A program made the translations under genes and the position numbers. A stretch of 64,000 bases of DNA from Thalassotalea hakodatensis (GTDB lineage Bacteria; Pseudomonadota; Gammaproteobacteria; Enterobacterales; Alteromonadaceae), in assembly GCF_030295995.1 (NCBI RefSeq), contig NZ_AP027365.1, positions 2,202,066 through 2,266,065 on the forward strand, in the 5' to 3' direction. Each line of letters opens with the position of its first letter. Position 1 is the stretch's first letter. Below are positions 1 through 7,910 of the stretch, one piece after another. Under the pieces are notes generated by a model, which worked only from the letters and a program-made list of their open reading frames with translations, did not search any database and was not told where the DNA came from.

Positions 1-1
1 C

Positions 2-688
2 CAAGTTTTAGCGGCTAAAAATCTTACCACTAACCTTACCGTATTCTCTAGTAAAGAAGATGAAAGTCTATTGGAATATCAAGGACTTTTTGATCATGTA
101 AATTATTTTGAAAATATTTCAAACTTTGTTGTCGGAAAAAAGCTATCTTCCAATAAACAAGCACTACATATTTATTACTTTGCAGAAAATGATCAGTATC
201 AGTTTGAATTATTTGTTGATGCTTTATTACTTGCACAACGAAGTAAACAAGAAAAAGATACTATTTGGATCAGTGGCATTGGTAATAACCGAATTGAAAA
301 TGGTTTAAATATTAAACCCGCGCTCTTTATTAACCCAAAAAGTGAAGCTAAAGCACCAAATCGTTTAACCAGTCATTTTGATTTAGTTCCAACCATATTA
401 ACTACTTGGCTGAACTGCCCTCTTAGAGGAATTAATCATAGTGTTGGTAAAGACATCACAACGTTATATCAAAGTCGTATTATTGCCAATACGGTTGATA
501 ATGGCATCATGGTATTTAGCAAAGATAAATCAGTTTTAGTTGATCAGAACGGTAATTTTCAAAGTTACTCTCGTCAACTTGAATCCCCCATTATGGTCAA
601 TAGAGACTTTCCGTTAATGATTGATGGTGTTCACTTTATCAAACAATACAGTCAAACATCAGATAAAAAAGATGGCTCGAGTGATTAA
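2..688 (+). CDS. YejM/PbgA-like inner-membrane sulfatase-fold protein, C-terminal part
   Basis: The frame is open from base 2 and gives 228 residues ending at 688; the start lies outside the window. The visible part resembles the C-terminal half of the periplasmic arylsulfatase-like domain of DUF3413/YejM proteins, including a VPTILTTWLNC stretch followed by a GINHSVGKDI segment. Members of this family carry five N-terminal membrane helices and a periplasmic globular domain, and in enterobacteria they regulate LPS synthesis or cardiolipin-related envelope balance. The membrane part cannot be seen here. The ATG-like start inside the frame is only an internal TTG. The identification rests on recall of the family, so the exact function is inferred. 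Confidence 0.7.
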   Translation, partial: QVLAAKNLTTNLTVFSSKEDESLLEYQGLFDHVNYFENISNFVVGKKLSSNKQALHIYYFAENDQYQFELFVDALLLAQRSKQEKDTIWISGIGNNRIENGLNIKPALFINPKSEAKAPNRLTSHFDLVPTILTTWLNCPLRGINHSVGKDITTLYQSRIIANTVDNGIMVFSKDKSVLVDQNGNFQSYSRQLESPIMVNRDFPLMIDGVHFIKQYSQTSDKKDGSSD

Positions 689-724
689 TAAAAAACCAAT
701 TAGTTTGTAAAGCAATATTATTGA

Positions 725-752
725 TTGCATTAAAAATATAAAGCGCTATTAT
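725..752 (+). promoter_or_regulatory. candidate promoter of tRNA-Pro
   Basis: A TTGCAT (725-730) and a TATTAT (747-752) are separated by 16 bases and lie 10 bases upstream of the tRNA. The match to a sigma70 promoter is reasonable but is not proof; the tRNA could also be read from the upstream gene. Confidence 0.35.
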
Positions 753-762
753 ACTGCGCTAT

Positions 763-839
763 CGGGATATAGCGCAGTCTGGTAGCGCGTGCGTCTGGGG
801 GACGTGAGGTCGCAGGTTCAAGTCCTGCTATCCCGACCA
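763..839 (+). tRNA. tRNA-Pro (GGG)
   Basis: A 77-base cloverleaf with an encoded CCA end. The 7-bp acceptor stem pairs CGGGATA with TATCCCG. The D stem is GCGC/GCGC, and the anticodon loop CTGGGGG gives anticodon GGG. The T loop is TTCAAGT. All arms fold as expected for proline tRNA. Confidence 0.96.
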
Positions 840-964
840 TTTTCATCTGAAAAATATTATAATTTACACTCATTGCTTATCGTTTCAAACGGATTAATTA
901 TAATATTGCTTCTTTAGTTATCTATAACAACATCACGGCATTTTAATACTACGCTGCTGAAAAA

Positions 965-1297
965 TTATAGCCAAAACAACTTCATTAACCCTAAATTAAT
1001 CACGTAACCACCAATACAGAGAAACAAAAATAAACAAAAAGCTAGTAACAATGGCTTGATCCCCGCGTTACGTATCGCACTTATGTGGGTACGTAAACCT
1101 AAAGCGACCATCGCAATAGTTAATAAAATATTATCTAACCAAGCAATGCTTTGAGAAACTTCATAAGATATCCATGAAGTTGAATGAACACCACTTGCTA
1201 AAATAAAAAATAATGCAAACCAAGGAAACTCAATGTGAGATTCATGCCCATTTGTATTATTTTTGTTGAGCCAAATGGATAAAAAGAATAAAAACGG
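965..1297 (-). pseudogene. YeiH-type putative sulfate exporter, C-terminal remnant
   Basis: On the minus strand an open stretch of about 110 codons ends with TAA at 965. It encodes membrane helices typical of the C terminus of YeiH/UPF0324 putative sulfate exporters: a PWFALFF segment, then an IAMVALGLRT segment, an AGIKPLLLA segment and a GGYVIN end. Going upstream the frame hits a TGA at 1298-1300, so the N-terminal two thirds are missing. It abuts a LysR fragment pointing the other way, so it is a deletion remnant and cannot be a working transporter. Confidence 0.75.
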
Positions 1298-1641
1298 TCA
1301 ATATAAAAATCTGGTTAAGCAATCAGCATTGGCTTTTACGGGAGCCTGGTTCAGGTACGCTAGAAATTTCAAAACAGCTATTGGAACAAAAAAATATTAA
1401 AATTATAAATAGAATGCAACTAGGCAGCAATGAAGCCATTGCGAGAGCAGTTGCACAAGGTTTAGGCGTTGCCCTATTACCAAATGTTGTAACTGAAGAG
1501 TTAGTGCAGCTTGGTAAATTTAAACGTCTAGAACCGCTAAATAATGAGAAAACATCAAGATCTTTATACCAATTAAAATATAAAGAAAGAGCTAGTTCCC
1601 ATGCCGCTAATGTGTTTGAAGCAATCTTATTTACTGTTTGA
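1297..1641 (+). pseudogene. LysR-family regulator, C-terminal remnant
   Basis: The plus-strand frame from about 1297 to the stop at 1641 encodes the last part of a LysR substrate-binding domain. It has the typical REPGSGT motif, then SNEAIARAVAQGLGVALLP. The DNA-binding helix-turn-helix and half of the effector domain are absent, so this is a 5'-truncated gene. YeiH genes are commonly transcribed divergently from a LysR regulator. The two remnants fit one deletion that removed both start regions. Confidence 0.75.
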
Positions 1642-1646
1642 ACACA

Positions 1647-2720
1647 TTAATTTGGGCTTGTGTTTTTTTGATTTGTAAGTATTTTAGCGATCCGACTATT
1701 TATAATTTCTGATAAATTCCAATTATACAACTTAGGATCCGTTGTACTATAGAATTGAATTACCACAGCATCTAGGTCTTTGTAATAATTAGCGAAACTT
1801 TGATATCCAGGCACCCAACCAGCATGTTCGAACTTATAAATGCTAGAGTATATTTCCTGCTCTTTCCCTGAAAAAACAGAGCCGTCGTTTAATGCTTTTA
1901 CAAAAAGGCCAACATCTTCAGCTGTCGCGAGCATACCATGTTCGTCTTCCTTTAAATCAAAAGGGTGTCCGACATGATAACCACTCATTACCTGTTCAAG
2001 CGTAACTTCATCTAGGCCTGAATATGTATTCACTAAGTTAAGTGGTGTAAGAGTTCGTGCTTTAATAAATTGAAAATTATCGTAACCCAAGGCCTCATCC
2101 ATTATTTTATTTATTAACAGATAATTAGTATTGCTATATTCATAACCATCCCCGGGTTTAAAATTAGCCGGTTTATTTAAAATTAATGCTAAGCTTTCTT
2201 CGTAAGTTTCGGTTGGAGTACCCCAGAAATTTTCTGTATCGGTAAAATTTGGTATTCCACTTCGATGTTCTACCATCATTTTTAGAGTGATACTTTCTGC
2301 ATATTGAATTTGACCGACTAGTTCTGGTAAATAATCTGCAAGGCTTTTATTCAATGAAAGCTTTCCATCGTTAACTAACTTTGCTACTGCAACAGCATCG
2401 TAAAGTTTGCTAATGCTGGCAATTTTGAAAAGCGCTTTAGGTTTGGCAGCTACTTTAGCTTCTTTATTATGCCAACCTGCTGTATAAACCTGAGCTGGCT
2501 GTCCTGTTTGGTTAATATATACAATCATGCCGTCAAAACCATGTTCTATGGCTTCATCTAATTGTTGTTGTATTGTATTAGGTAACGGTAGTAGCCATGC
2601 CTTTACTAATAGCCACGGCACAAAATATAATGAAAAAATAGACGTAATAATAAGCGAAAAACCGAATATTTTTTTTGCCTTTGGTTTTATCAAATTACAC
2701 CTCAATATATTAATTATCAA
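1647..2720 (-). CDS. membrane-anchored serine hydrolase, beta-lactamase/class C penicillin-binding fold
   Basis: A protein of 357 residues (counted from the longest start) with one N-terminal membrane segment (about residues 18-45) and then a serine beta-lactamase-like domain. The nucleophile motif SxxK is SISK at 102-105. The second motif is YSN at about 195-197, and an HAG segment near 305 can serve as the third motif. Relatives include Pab87-like carboxypeptidases and esterases; the substrate cannot be told. A GAGG ribosome site lies just before an in-frame TTG at 2693, so the real start may be that TTG, giving 348 residues. The catalytic part faces the periplasm. Confidence 0.8.
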   Translation of the reverse strand: MIINILRCNLIKPKAKKIFGFSLIITSIFSLYFVPWLLVKAWLLPLPNTIQQQLDEAIEHGFDGMIVYINQTGQPAQVYTAGWHNKEAKVAAKPKALFKIASISKLYDAVAVAKLVNDGKLSLNKSLADYLPELVGQIQYAESITLKMMVEHRSGIPNFTDTENFWGTPTETYEESLALILNKPANFKPGDGYEYSNTNYLLINKIMDEALGYDNFQFIKARTLTPLNLVNTYSGLDEVTLEQVMSGYHVGHPFDLKEDEHGMLATAEDVGLFVKALNDGSVFSGKEQEIYSSIYKFEHAGWVPGYQSFANYYKDLDAVVIQFYSTTDPKLYNWNLSEIINSRIAKILTNQKNTSPN

Positions 2721-2852
2721 ACATTACGAATGATTTGAAATCGCTAACCCACTCCCTATTTGTTAGTATACTAAAAATTTACTAAACGACATCAACCAAC
2801 TAAATTGAAAGAATAGATGAATAACTAACCTAGTTAGCACTATACCTATTTA

Positions 2853-3173
2853 CTAAGTTTTTGGATAATACGACGTAAAAGTTAAGTCATTATGACCTTT
2901 AATAAGAAGATGCACCTCGGCTGGTTTATCCCAATTTATTTTTTCAAATACAGCAATGAATTCATGTAGCTCCAAATAATCTACGGCAGCAACAAACATA
3001 TCACAACTAATCGTTTTGTGGCCACCAGCACTATTTTCTACTGAATTAAGCCTTGTGCCTTGATATTTTTTAGATAAATATTCATTAATTGTATCTATAC
3101 TACCGTAATCACTGTTCATCCAAGCCCCATCTTGTATGGCGGTAGTAAGGATAATATTCGTTATACAAGTCAT
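2853..3173 (-). CDS. hypothetical protein, 106 aa
   Basis: I do not recognise this protein. It is a small soluble protein of mixed alpha/beta character, without signal peptide or membrane segment. The middle part alternates hydrophobic and charged residues, and the C terminus is beta-rich with a LLIKGHNDLTF stretch. It lies at the outer edge of the decayed integron region and reads on the same strand as the cassettes, so it may be an old cassette gene. No attC is visible directly after it. Confidence 0.55.
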   Translation of the reverse strand: MTCITNIILTTAIQDGAWMNSDYGSIDTINEYLSKKYQGTRLNSVENSAGGHKTISCDMFVAAVDYLELHEFIAVFEKINWDKPAEVHLLIKGHNDLTFTSYYPKT

Positions 3174-3813
3174 ATGTTAATCAAACCTTTCAGAAAAATA
3201 ACGTTAGTATCATATATGCAATACGCAAGATATTTAATAGCTATCCATCTAAAGAAGTGACCACTGCAATTATGGCTGAGATGATTTCTTTATGCTGAGA
3301 AATAATGCACTTTAAAACTTGCCTACTTCCTTGGTATATAACACATGTTAAAGACAAGTAATATATTGGCCAAAATAAGCGACACTGGAGCAAAAGTCAG
3401 CTGTTTTTTGCCCCATTTAATTTTCATCGTATAGATAATATCCCACAAAATAATAATACTTCCAGTGTAGTGAGTGCCTAACTTTAGCTGCCACTAATGT
3501 TTTTTGATTAATGTTCACTCAAAATAATTTATTGCGCTCGAGTGATTCTTGCTTGTGAGAAACTTGTGGACTTTGACACTTTATAATCATCATTTAAGTT
3601 AAAAAGGCTCCTTTTTCGAGGACTACCTTTTTACAATATAAATACAACAAAAAAATAAATACATGAGAACAAAGGCTTAACAGATAATTTACTTGTTTGT
3701 ATTTTTATTGATTTGTTGTTTAACGTGAAGTTTTTTATTATTTAATCGTGCTTGATTAAGAAGTAAAAGCCGTTAATTAGCACAAAGTTAATAGACAGCC
3801 CAGCGCTATTTAT
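3174..3813. other. gene-free stretch with one decayed attC
   Basis: No convincing ORF is seen. The only structured part is the decayed attC at 3338-3420, listed separately. The rest is AT-rich with poly-T and poly-A tracts and probably holds the promoter of the CPBP gene that follows. Confidence 0.5.
3338..3420 (-). other. decayed attC-like site
   Basis: The segment with TTGGCCAAAATAAGCGAC, GGAGCAAAAG and CAGCTGTTTTTTG is clearly related to the intact attC half at 11,488-11,563, which has TTGGCTAAAATTAGCGAC and GGAGCAAAAGCCAACTGTT. The GTTRRRY core on the 3' side has been lost. It shows that the cassette array once reached at least this far. Confidence 0.55.
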
Positions 3814-3873
3814 ATGCAGCCTCAAGTTTTGTCCTTTTTAATTAAAGCCTATATTTATCAACAGGAACACATA

Positions 3874-4839
3874 ATGCGCATCCAAGAAAAGCCAGACGAC
3901 TCACTCAAGGCTCGTTCTAAATGCAGTGATGATAATACAGATAAACCCAGTATTTTAGGAGCTCTATATATAACCTTTTTAGTACTCATTGGAACACTGC
4001 TTATTCAGTTTATTTTTCTTATACCACTCTTAATTAATGGCATGTTAACCCTTGATATGTTTAATTTGTCACAACGTGAATATAGTGAAGCACTTGGCAC
4101 TGCTGGCGAATCATTTGTTTTATTAGCCGAGTTAATCGCTATTATAATTTGTATAAAAATAGCTTTTTACATCCAAAACATCCCTTTCAGTTCCTTAGGC
4201 TTTAAACTAAATGGTTATAAAACTGATGCGATATTAGGCGCGTTGGCGGGAATTATTATTATAGCAACATGTTTCTTTTTATTAGTCAGCAAAGGTTATA
4301 TCTCATATACAGTTCGGCCATTTAACCTTGTACCATGGTTAGCAAGTTGTTCACTTTTTTTAATAGTAGCAATGTTAGAAGAAATTTTATGCCGAGGATT
4401 TATCCAAGGTCTTTTAATGAGGGCAACGACACCCTACTTAGCTTTATTTATTTCCTCAATGATTTTCATGGCACTCCATTTAGGTAATGATAATTGGACA
4501 TTAATATCGCTAATTAACTTAGCACTAGCAGGTGTTACTTTTGGCCTTTATTATTTACACACCAGAAATTTATGGTTCCCCATTATGCTTCACTTTACTT
4601 GGAATTTTTTTCAAGGTACCGTTTTGGGCTTCGAAGTTAGCGGTCATAAAATGGAAAGTTGGCTAGTGATTGTTCGTAACGAAAACTCGTTAATTACCGG
4701 AGGAAACTTTGGTTTAGAAGGTTCGGTTCTAGTGACAGCCTTTGAAATACTATTAATTATATTGATCCAATTAACGTTTGCTGCAAGTAAAACTAAATCA
4801 AATGAACGAAAATTGATTAATTTATCATCCAGTGCTTAA
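3874..4839 (+). CDS. CPBP-family intramembrane protease (Abi/CAAX-type)
   Basis: A protein of 321 residues from the ATG at 3874, which has an AGGA ribosome site 8 bases upstream; a longer frame from 3814 has none. Several membrane helices carry the CPBP metal motifs: EExxxR (EEILCR, residues 169-174), an FMALH segment with His near 202, and HFTWN with His near 240 and Asn near 244. The family are membrane glutamic/metallo-type proteases that cleave prenylated or peptide substrates. In bacteria they are linked to bacteriocin immunity or maturation. The substrate here is unknown. It is one of few plus-strand genes in the array region and has no attC of its own. Confidence 0.82.
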   Translation: MRIQEKPDDSLKARSKCSDDNTDKPSILGALYITFLVLIGTLLIQFIFLIPLLINGMLTLDMFNLSQREYSEALGTAGESFVLLAELIAIIICIKIAFYIQNIPFSSLGFKLNGYKTDAILGALAGIIIIATCFFLLVSKGYISYTVRPFNLVPWLASCSLFLIVAMLEEILCRGFIQGLLMRATTPYLALFISSMIFMALHLGNDNWTLISLINLALAGVTFGLYYLHTRNLWFPIMLHFTWNFFQGTVLGFEVSGHKMESWLVIVRNENSLITGGNFGLEGSVLVTAFEILLIILIQLTFAASKTKSNERKLINLSSSA

Positions 4840-5014
4840 CGTTTCTCAGAACATGTAGTGTTTATCAATGAATTTATAAATGGTTATAAATGGTTATAAA
4901 TACCAACGAAGAAGCAGAATAGATAGGACATCCAGTAGAATAGTTAAAAATCTAAAATCTTTAATCACAATCACCACAGTACCTAAAAATTATTTTGACA
5001 AGTTATAATACAGT

Positions 5015-5115
5015 CGCTAATTTAAAAAGGCAGAGCCATATCGAGTTTGTTCAAATTGTGTAGCAAAGCGGAACCACCTAAGCTGTTAACAGTCCGGCTT
5101 AAATTTTTGTTAGCC
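5015..5115 (-). other. attC site, partly decayed (toxin-antitoxin cassette)
   Basis: The GTTAGCC core is at 5109-5115, right after the toxin stop. The segment with AGCAAAGCGGAACC and CTGTTAACAGTCC matches the intact attC at 11,086-11,187, which has GGAGCGGAACCGAG and CTGTTAGCAGTCCC. The outer core near 5015 has drifted (GCTAAT in place of GCTAAC). Confidence 0.7.
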
Positions 5116-5118
5116 GTT

Positions 5119-5418
5119 TTAACTCTGTAAAAGAAACCTGCGTAGATCGCGTTCTTGTCGCATAACATGTAAAATATAAACTTTGTCGCTATCCACTTTA
5201 TAAAAAATACGACAAGGATTAATATTCATTTCACGATAATTTAAGTTCATCAATTCATGTGGTCTTTTACCAGATTCAGGATGATTTTCTAATCTAGATA
5301 TTTTATCAAATACTTTCTGAGTCAACTTTTTTGCAGCAGAAAGATTACTTAAAGCAATATATTCAGCGATCTCGTTTAAATCATCTAGGGCTGAGGAAGT
5401 CCATATTACTTCAGCCAT
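5119..5418 (-). CDS. ParE/RelE-superfamily toxin
   Basis: A 99-residue protein with the compact ParE/RelE fold: two N-terminal helices (SALDDLNEIAEYIA), then a beta sheet ending in YILHVMRQERDL. The C-terminal HVMRQERD resembles the conserved HxxRxxxD of ParE toxins, which poison gyrase, more than the catalytic set of RelE ribonucleases. It overlaps the antitoxin gene by 13 bases, the normal operon layout. An attC core follows immediately, so the pair sits in an integron cassette. Toxin-antitoxin cassettes are known to stabilise such arrays. Confidence 0.85.
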   Translation of the reverse strand: MAEVIWTSSALDDLNEIAEYIALSNLSAAKKLTQKVFDKISRLENHPESGKRPHELMNLNYREMNINPCRIFYKVDSDKVYILHVMRQERDLRRFLLQS

Positions 5419-5663
5419 TTACTCATTTTCTCTTTTGCTTCTTGATTTGAGAAAGTTTCACCATTTTTAATTGCTTGCTCACCGCGTGCTACACCTTCAA
5501 GAATAGCCAATCTCTGTTGCATAAACTCATAATCTTCTACATCAACTAAGTAAGCAGATGGTTGACCATGTTCAGTTATCAGTACGGGTTCTTTTGATGT
5601 ATGTAGGTCAGCTAGAATTTTAGTAGCTTGCCGTTTAAGTGTTGTTACAAGTTCAACTCTCAT
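5406..5663 (-). CDS. Phd/YefM-family antitoxin
   Basis: An 85-residue protein read from the ATG at 5663 (MRVELVTTLK); a longer frame to 5699 adds residues with no family match. The N terminus is the Phd/YefM DNA-binding fold, with the typical EPVLITEHGQPSAYLVDVEDYE segment split by turns. The charged C-terminal helix would wrap the toxin. It precedes and overlaps the ParE-like gene, and by family rule it represses its own promoter. No strong ribosome site is visible. Confidence 0.85.
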   Translation of the reverse strand: MRVELVTTLKRQATKILADLHTSKEPVLITEHGQPSAYLVDVEDYEFMQQRLAILEGVARGEQAIKNGETFSNQEAKEKMSKWLK

Positions 5664-5737
5664 GATAAATCTTATATAAACATTCAAATAATGTATCACA
5701 ATAGTATCACATTAACTCAAGGTTACAATCTTACACC

Positions 5738-6085
5738 TTAGTGAACAGCAGATTTAATAACGTACCAGTTTCCGTTCTTCTTATATAATCCCATTTCGAT
5801 AACTGCGTCCCGCTTTTCGTATATACCTTTCCATACGAATCTAAAAATATCTAAGCCATCAAATTTAGAGTTTCTCAACGAACCTAGAAATTTGTAGCCA
5901 GTATTCATGCCATTTCTTTCATGCATACTTTTGATGTCGTTTAAAAAATCTTCTTTAAAAAAATTTGCTAGATATTTTTCTTCGTAACGCTTGATGTATA
6001 ACTCGAAATTCGAGGTGTCATCCGCTTCGAGCATTTCTTTAAGGTATTTTTCAGCGGTTTCTAATGCTAAAGAAGATTCTTTCAT
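5738..6085 (-). CDS. hypothetical protein, NTF2-like size, 115 aa
   Basis: A small soluble protein with two N-terminal helices, then a beta-rich half ending in GLYKKNGNWYVIKSAVH. That ending is typical of NTF2-like or DUF4878-like folds, in which the last strand reads NGxWYV. I do not recognise a precise family. Its start at 6085 lies a few bases from a truncated attC end, so a small deletion probably brought it against the next cassette. Confidence 0.6.
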   Translation of the reverse strand: MKESSLALETAEKYLKEMLEADDTSNFELYIKRYEEKYLANFFKEDFLNDIKSMHERNGMNTGYKFLGSLRNSKFDGLDIFRFVWKGIYEKRDAVIEMGLYKKNGNWYVIKSAVH

Positions 6086-6087
6086 TA

Positions 6088-6115
6088 CTTCATCCTTGTT
6101 TAACAGCTTGTTAGC
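6088..6115 (-). other. attC right-end fragment
   Basis: ATCCTTGTTTAACAGCTTG followed by the core GTTAGCT (6109-6115) matches the end of the intact attC at 13,792-13,892. The amidohydrolase stop codon lies inside the core, as in other cassettes here. The rest of the site is missing. Confidence 0.6.
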
Positions 6116-7557
6116 TATTTATTAACCATCAAATTCTCTCTAGCTATGGGGTCTCCATGCAAGATAATCGTTTCTATACGGTTCCACGATTCTATAGAGT
6201 CTAAAGGATTAGTTTTAAGCAGCAGAAGGTTAGCAACTTTACCAACTTCTAAAGTGCCATAATCTTTATCAATTCTGAATTGTTTAGCATTATTAATGGT
6301 TGCCGCCGCCAGTACTTCTTCCAGCGATAGCCCTGCGGCAACCATAGCTTTCATTTCTTGGTAAGTTGTCAGTCCAGGTTGATTGGCAAAACTAGGACTT
6401 CCAGGGAAGTCCGAAGCCAATAAAATTGGATGGTTAGAACTTCTTAGATATTGAATGACTTTATTACCTTTTCCTATTCGCCCATATAAAAATGCATCTG
6501 AGATTGATTGATCAGGCATTCCATCAAAACCAATTCGAAGTTCCTCCTTGAACCACTGCGCCTCACTCGTTTTATACCAATCTATAAGTGACTTAGGCGT
6601 AATGGATGAAAATTCAGGAGAATTAACAATAGCAGGTAGCATTACTTCACCTAAGCCAGCAATCACTCTTTGTGTAGGCATATAGCCTATTTTGTTATTA
6701 ATCATTACATCCAGAGTGTTAGATATCTCCTTAGGTATATCTTTCTCGCGATTATATTGCCCCCAATTCCACATACCATGAGCGATCACATCAACATCTG
6801 CGCCAAGTGCTAATTGTTGCATATCTAAGGCATTAGCATGAGCTACTATAAGTAAATTAAATTTTTCAGCCGCTATTTTAATTCGCTTTAGCGTATTGGT
6901 TGATAATGTTTGCCATTGACTAGCGTTACCATAACCGTCTTCAAAATAAATTTTTATACATGAAGCACCTGAATCGGCAATTTCACCAACTAACCTTTCT
7001 ACTGAATTTACTGCGGTTGCCTCTGCACTTTCATCAATTAAATAAGTAAACATTGATCTTGATAGATCATCTGTTTTTTCTACATACGGAAAGGTATTCT
7101 TTGATGTTAATACCTCACAGCGAAAATAATCAGGGTGATGAGGCGCCGAAGTAAAATAGTCGAAACTCACTCCCGGATTAGGATCAAGTATTTGAGTGAC
7201 CCCATAATATAAAAAGCTTCTTGGTTGTTGCTCAAAATAAGCCTTTACGAGTTTTGGGTTCTTAATAGCCACAGGTTCAACACCAAAACCCATACCAGGA
7301 ATTGACGAAACATGCGCATGGCTATCCATAAGACCAGGCGTTAAGAATTTTCCCGAACCATTTATTTTAAGATCGTAGGATGTAATCTTTTTGTTAGTTA
7401 TTTTGGTAATTCGTCCATCATTTATTAATACATTCATCTGAGTTTTTGGAACTTGCAAGTGAGATGAAACTATAGTGACATTTTCTATTAGAACTTTGCT
7501 CTCCGCCAATGAAGAAAAAGAAAACAAAGAAATTGAGAGTAATAATACCTTAATCAT
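6115..7557 (-). CDS. exported amidohydrolase-family protein
   Basis: 480 residues with an N-terminal signal peptide (about residues 1-18, ending SLAES), so it is secreted to the periplasm. The TIM-barrel metal-dependent hydrolase signature is clear. HAH at residues 80-82 follows LTPGLMDS, a Lys sits in CIKIYF (about residue 200), histidines occur in VAHANA and IAHGMW, and the last metal ligand is the Asp of LLASDFPG. The C terminus has the usual small beta domain (GTLEVGKVANLLLL). Substrates in this group include Xaa-Pro dipeptides and imidazolone-like rings; the actual one is unknown. It is unusually long for a cassette gene. Its stop overlaps an attC core. Confidence 0.83.
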   Translation of the reverse strand: MIKVLLLSISLFSFSSLAESKVLIENVTIVSSHLQVPKTQMNVLINDGRITKITNKKITSYDLKINGSGKFLTPGLMDSHAHVSSIPGMGFGVEPVAIKNPKLVKAYFEQQPRSFLYYGVTQILDPNPGVSFDYFTSAPHHPDYFRCEVLTSKNTFPYVEKTDDLSRSMFTYLIDESAEATAVNSVERLVGEIADSGASCIKIYFEDGYGNASQWQTLSTNTLKRIKIAAEKFNLLIVAHANALDMQQLALGADVDVIAHGMWNWGQYNREKDIPKEISNTLDVMINNKIGYMPTQRVIAGLGEVMLPAIVNSPEFSSITPKSLIDWYKTSEAQWFKEELRIGFDGMPDQSISDAFLYGRIGKGNKVIQYLRSSNHPILLASDFPGSPSFANQPGLTTYQEMKAMVAAGLSLEEVLAAATINNAKQFRIDKDYGTLEVGKVANLLLLKTNPLDSIESWNRIETIILHGDPIARENLMVNK

Positions 7558-7583
7558 AATAATTCCATGTGAGATTATTTAAA

Positions 7584-7610
7584 TAGCTAACGAGCCTGTA
7601 GAATAACTCG
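7584..7610 (-). other. attC left-end fragment
   Basis: AGCTAAC (7584-7590), followed by GAGCC and a short inverted repeat, looks like the outer core of an attC upstream of the amidohydrolase. The body and other core are not visible, so the site is broken. Confidence 0.4.
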
Positions 7611-7663
7611 TTATTATTATTTTTGAATTCAAAAACTTAATTAAAACTTAATTAAAACTTAAT

Positions 7664-7737
7664 TAACTTAATTAGACATCCACTATACCACTGCCATAAC
7701 TTAATAACTTAATTAGACATCCACTATACCACTGCCA
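7664..7737. repeat. 33-bp direct repeat, period 41
   Basis: A 33-base unit (7664-7696) is repeated exactly at 7705-7737 with 8 bases between. An AT-rich ACTTAATTAA array precedes it. It lies in a gene-free stretch (7558-7910) with no other clear feature apart from an attC fragment. Confidence 0.75.
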
Positions 7738-7910
7738 AGAAGTAACTGAATATCTAAACTTGATTAAAGTGCATAAAAATCGGTAATAAATCGCCTTCAA
7801 CGAGTCAAACAAGTGAAATTTAGTATTTCTGCAGAGTAATGATCAAATCTAGGTCAAACAAACCTCTTCCATACAAGGAATTGTTAGACTCGATAAGGAT
7901 AACTAGGTGT

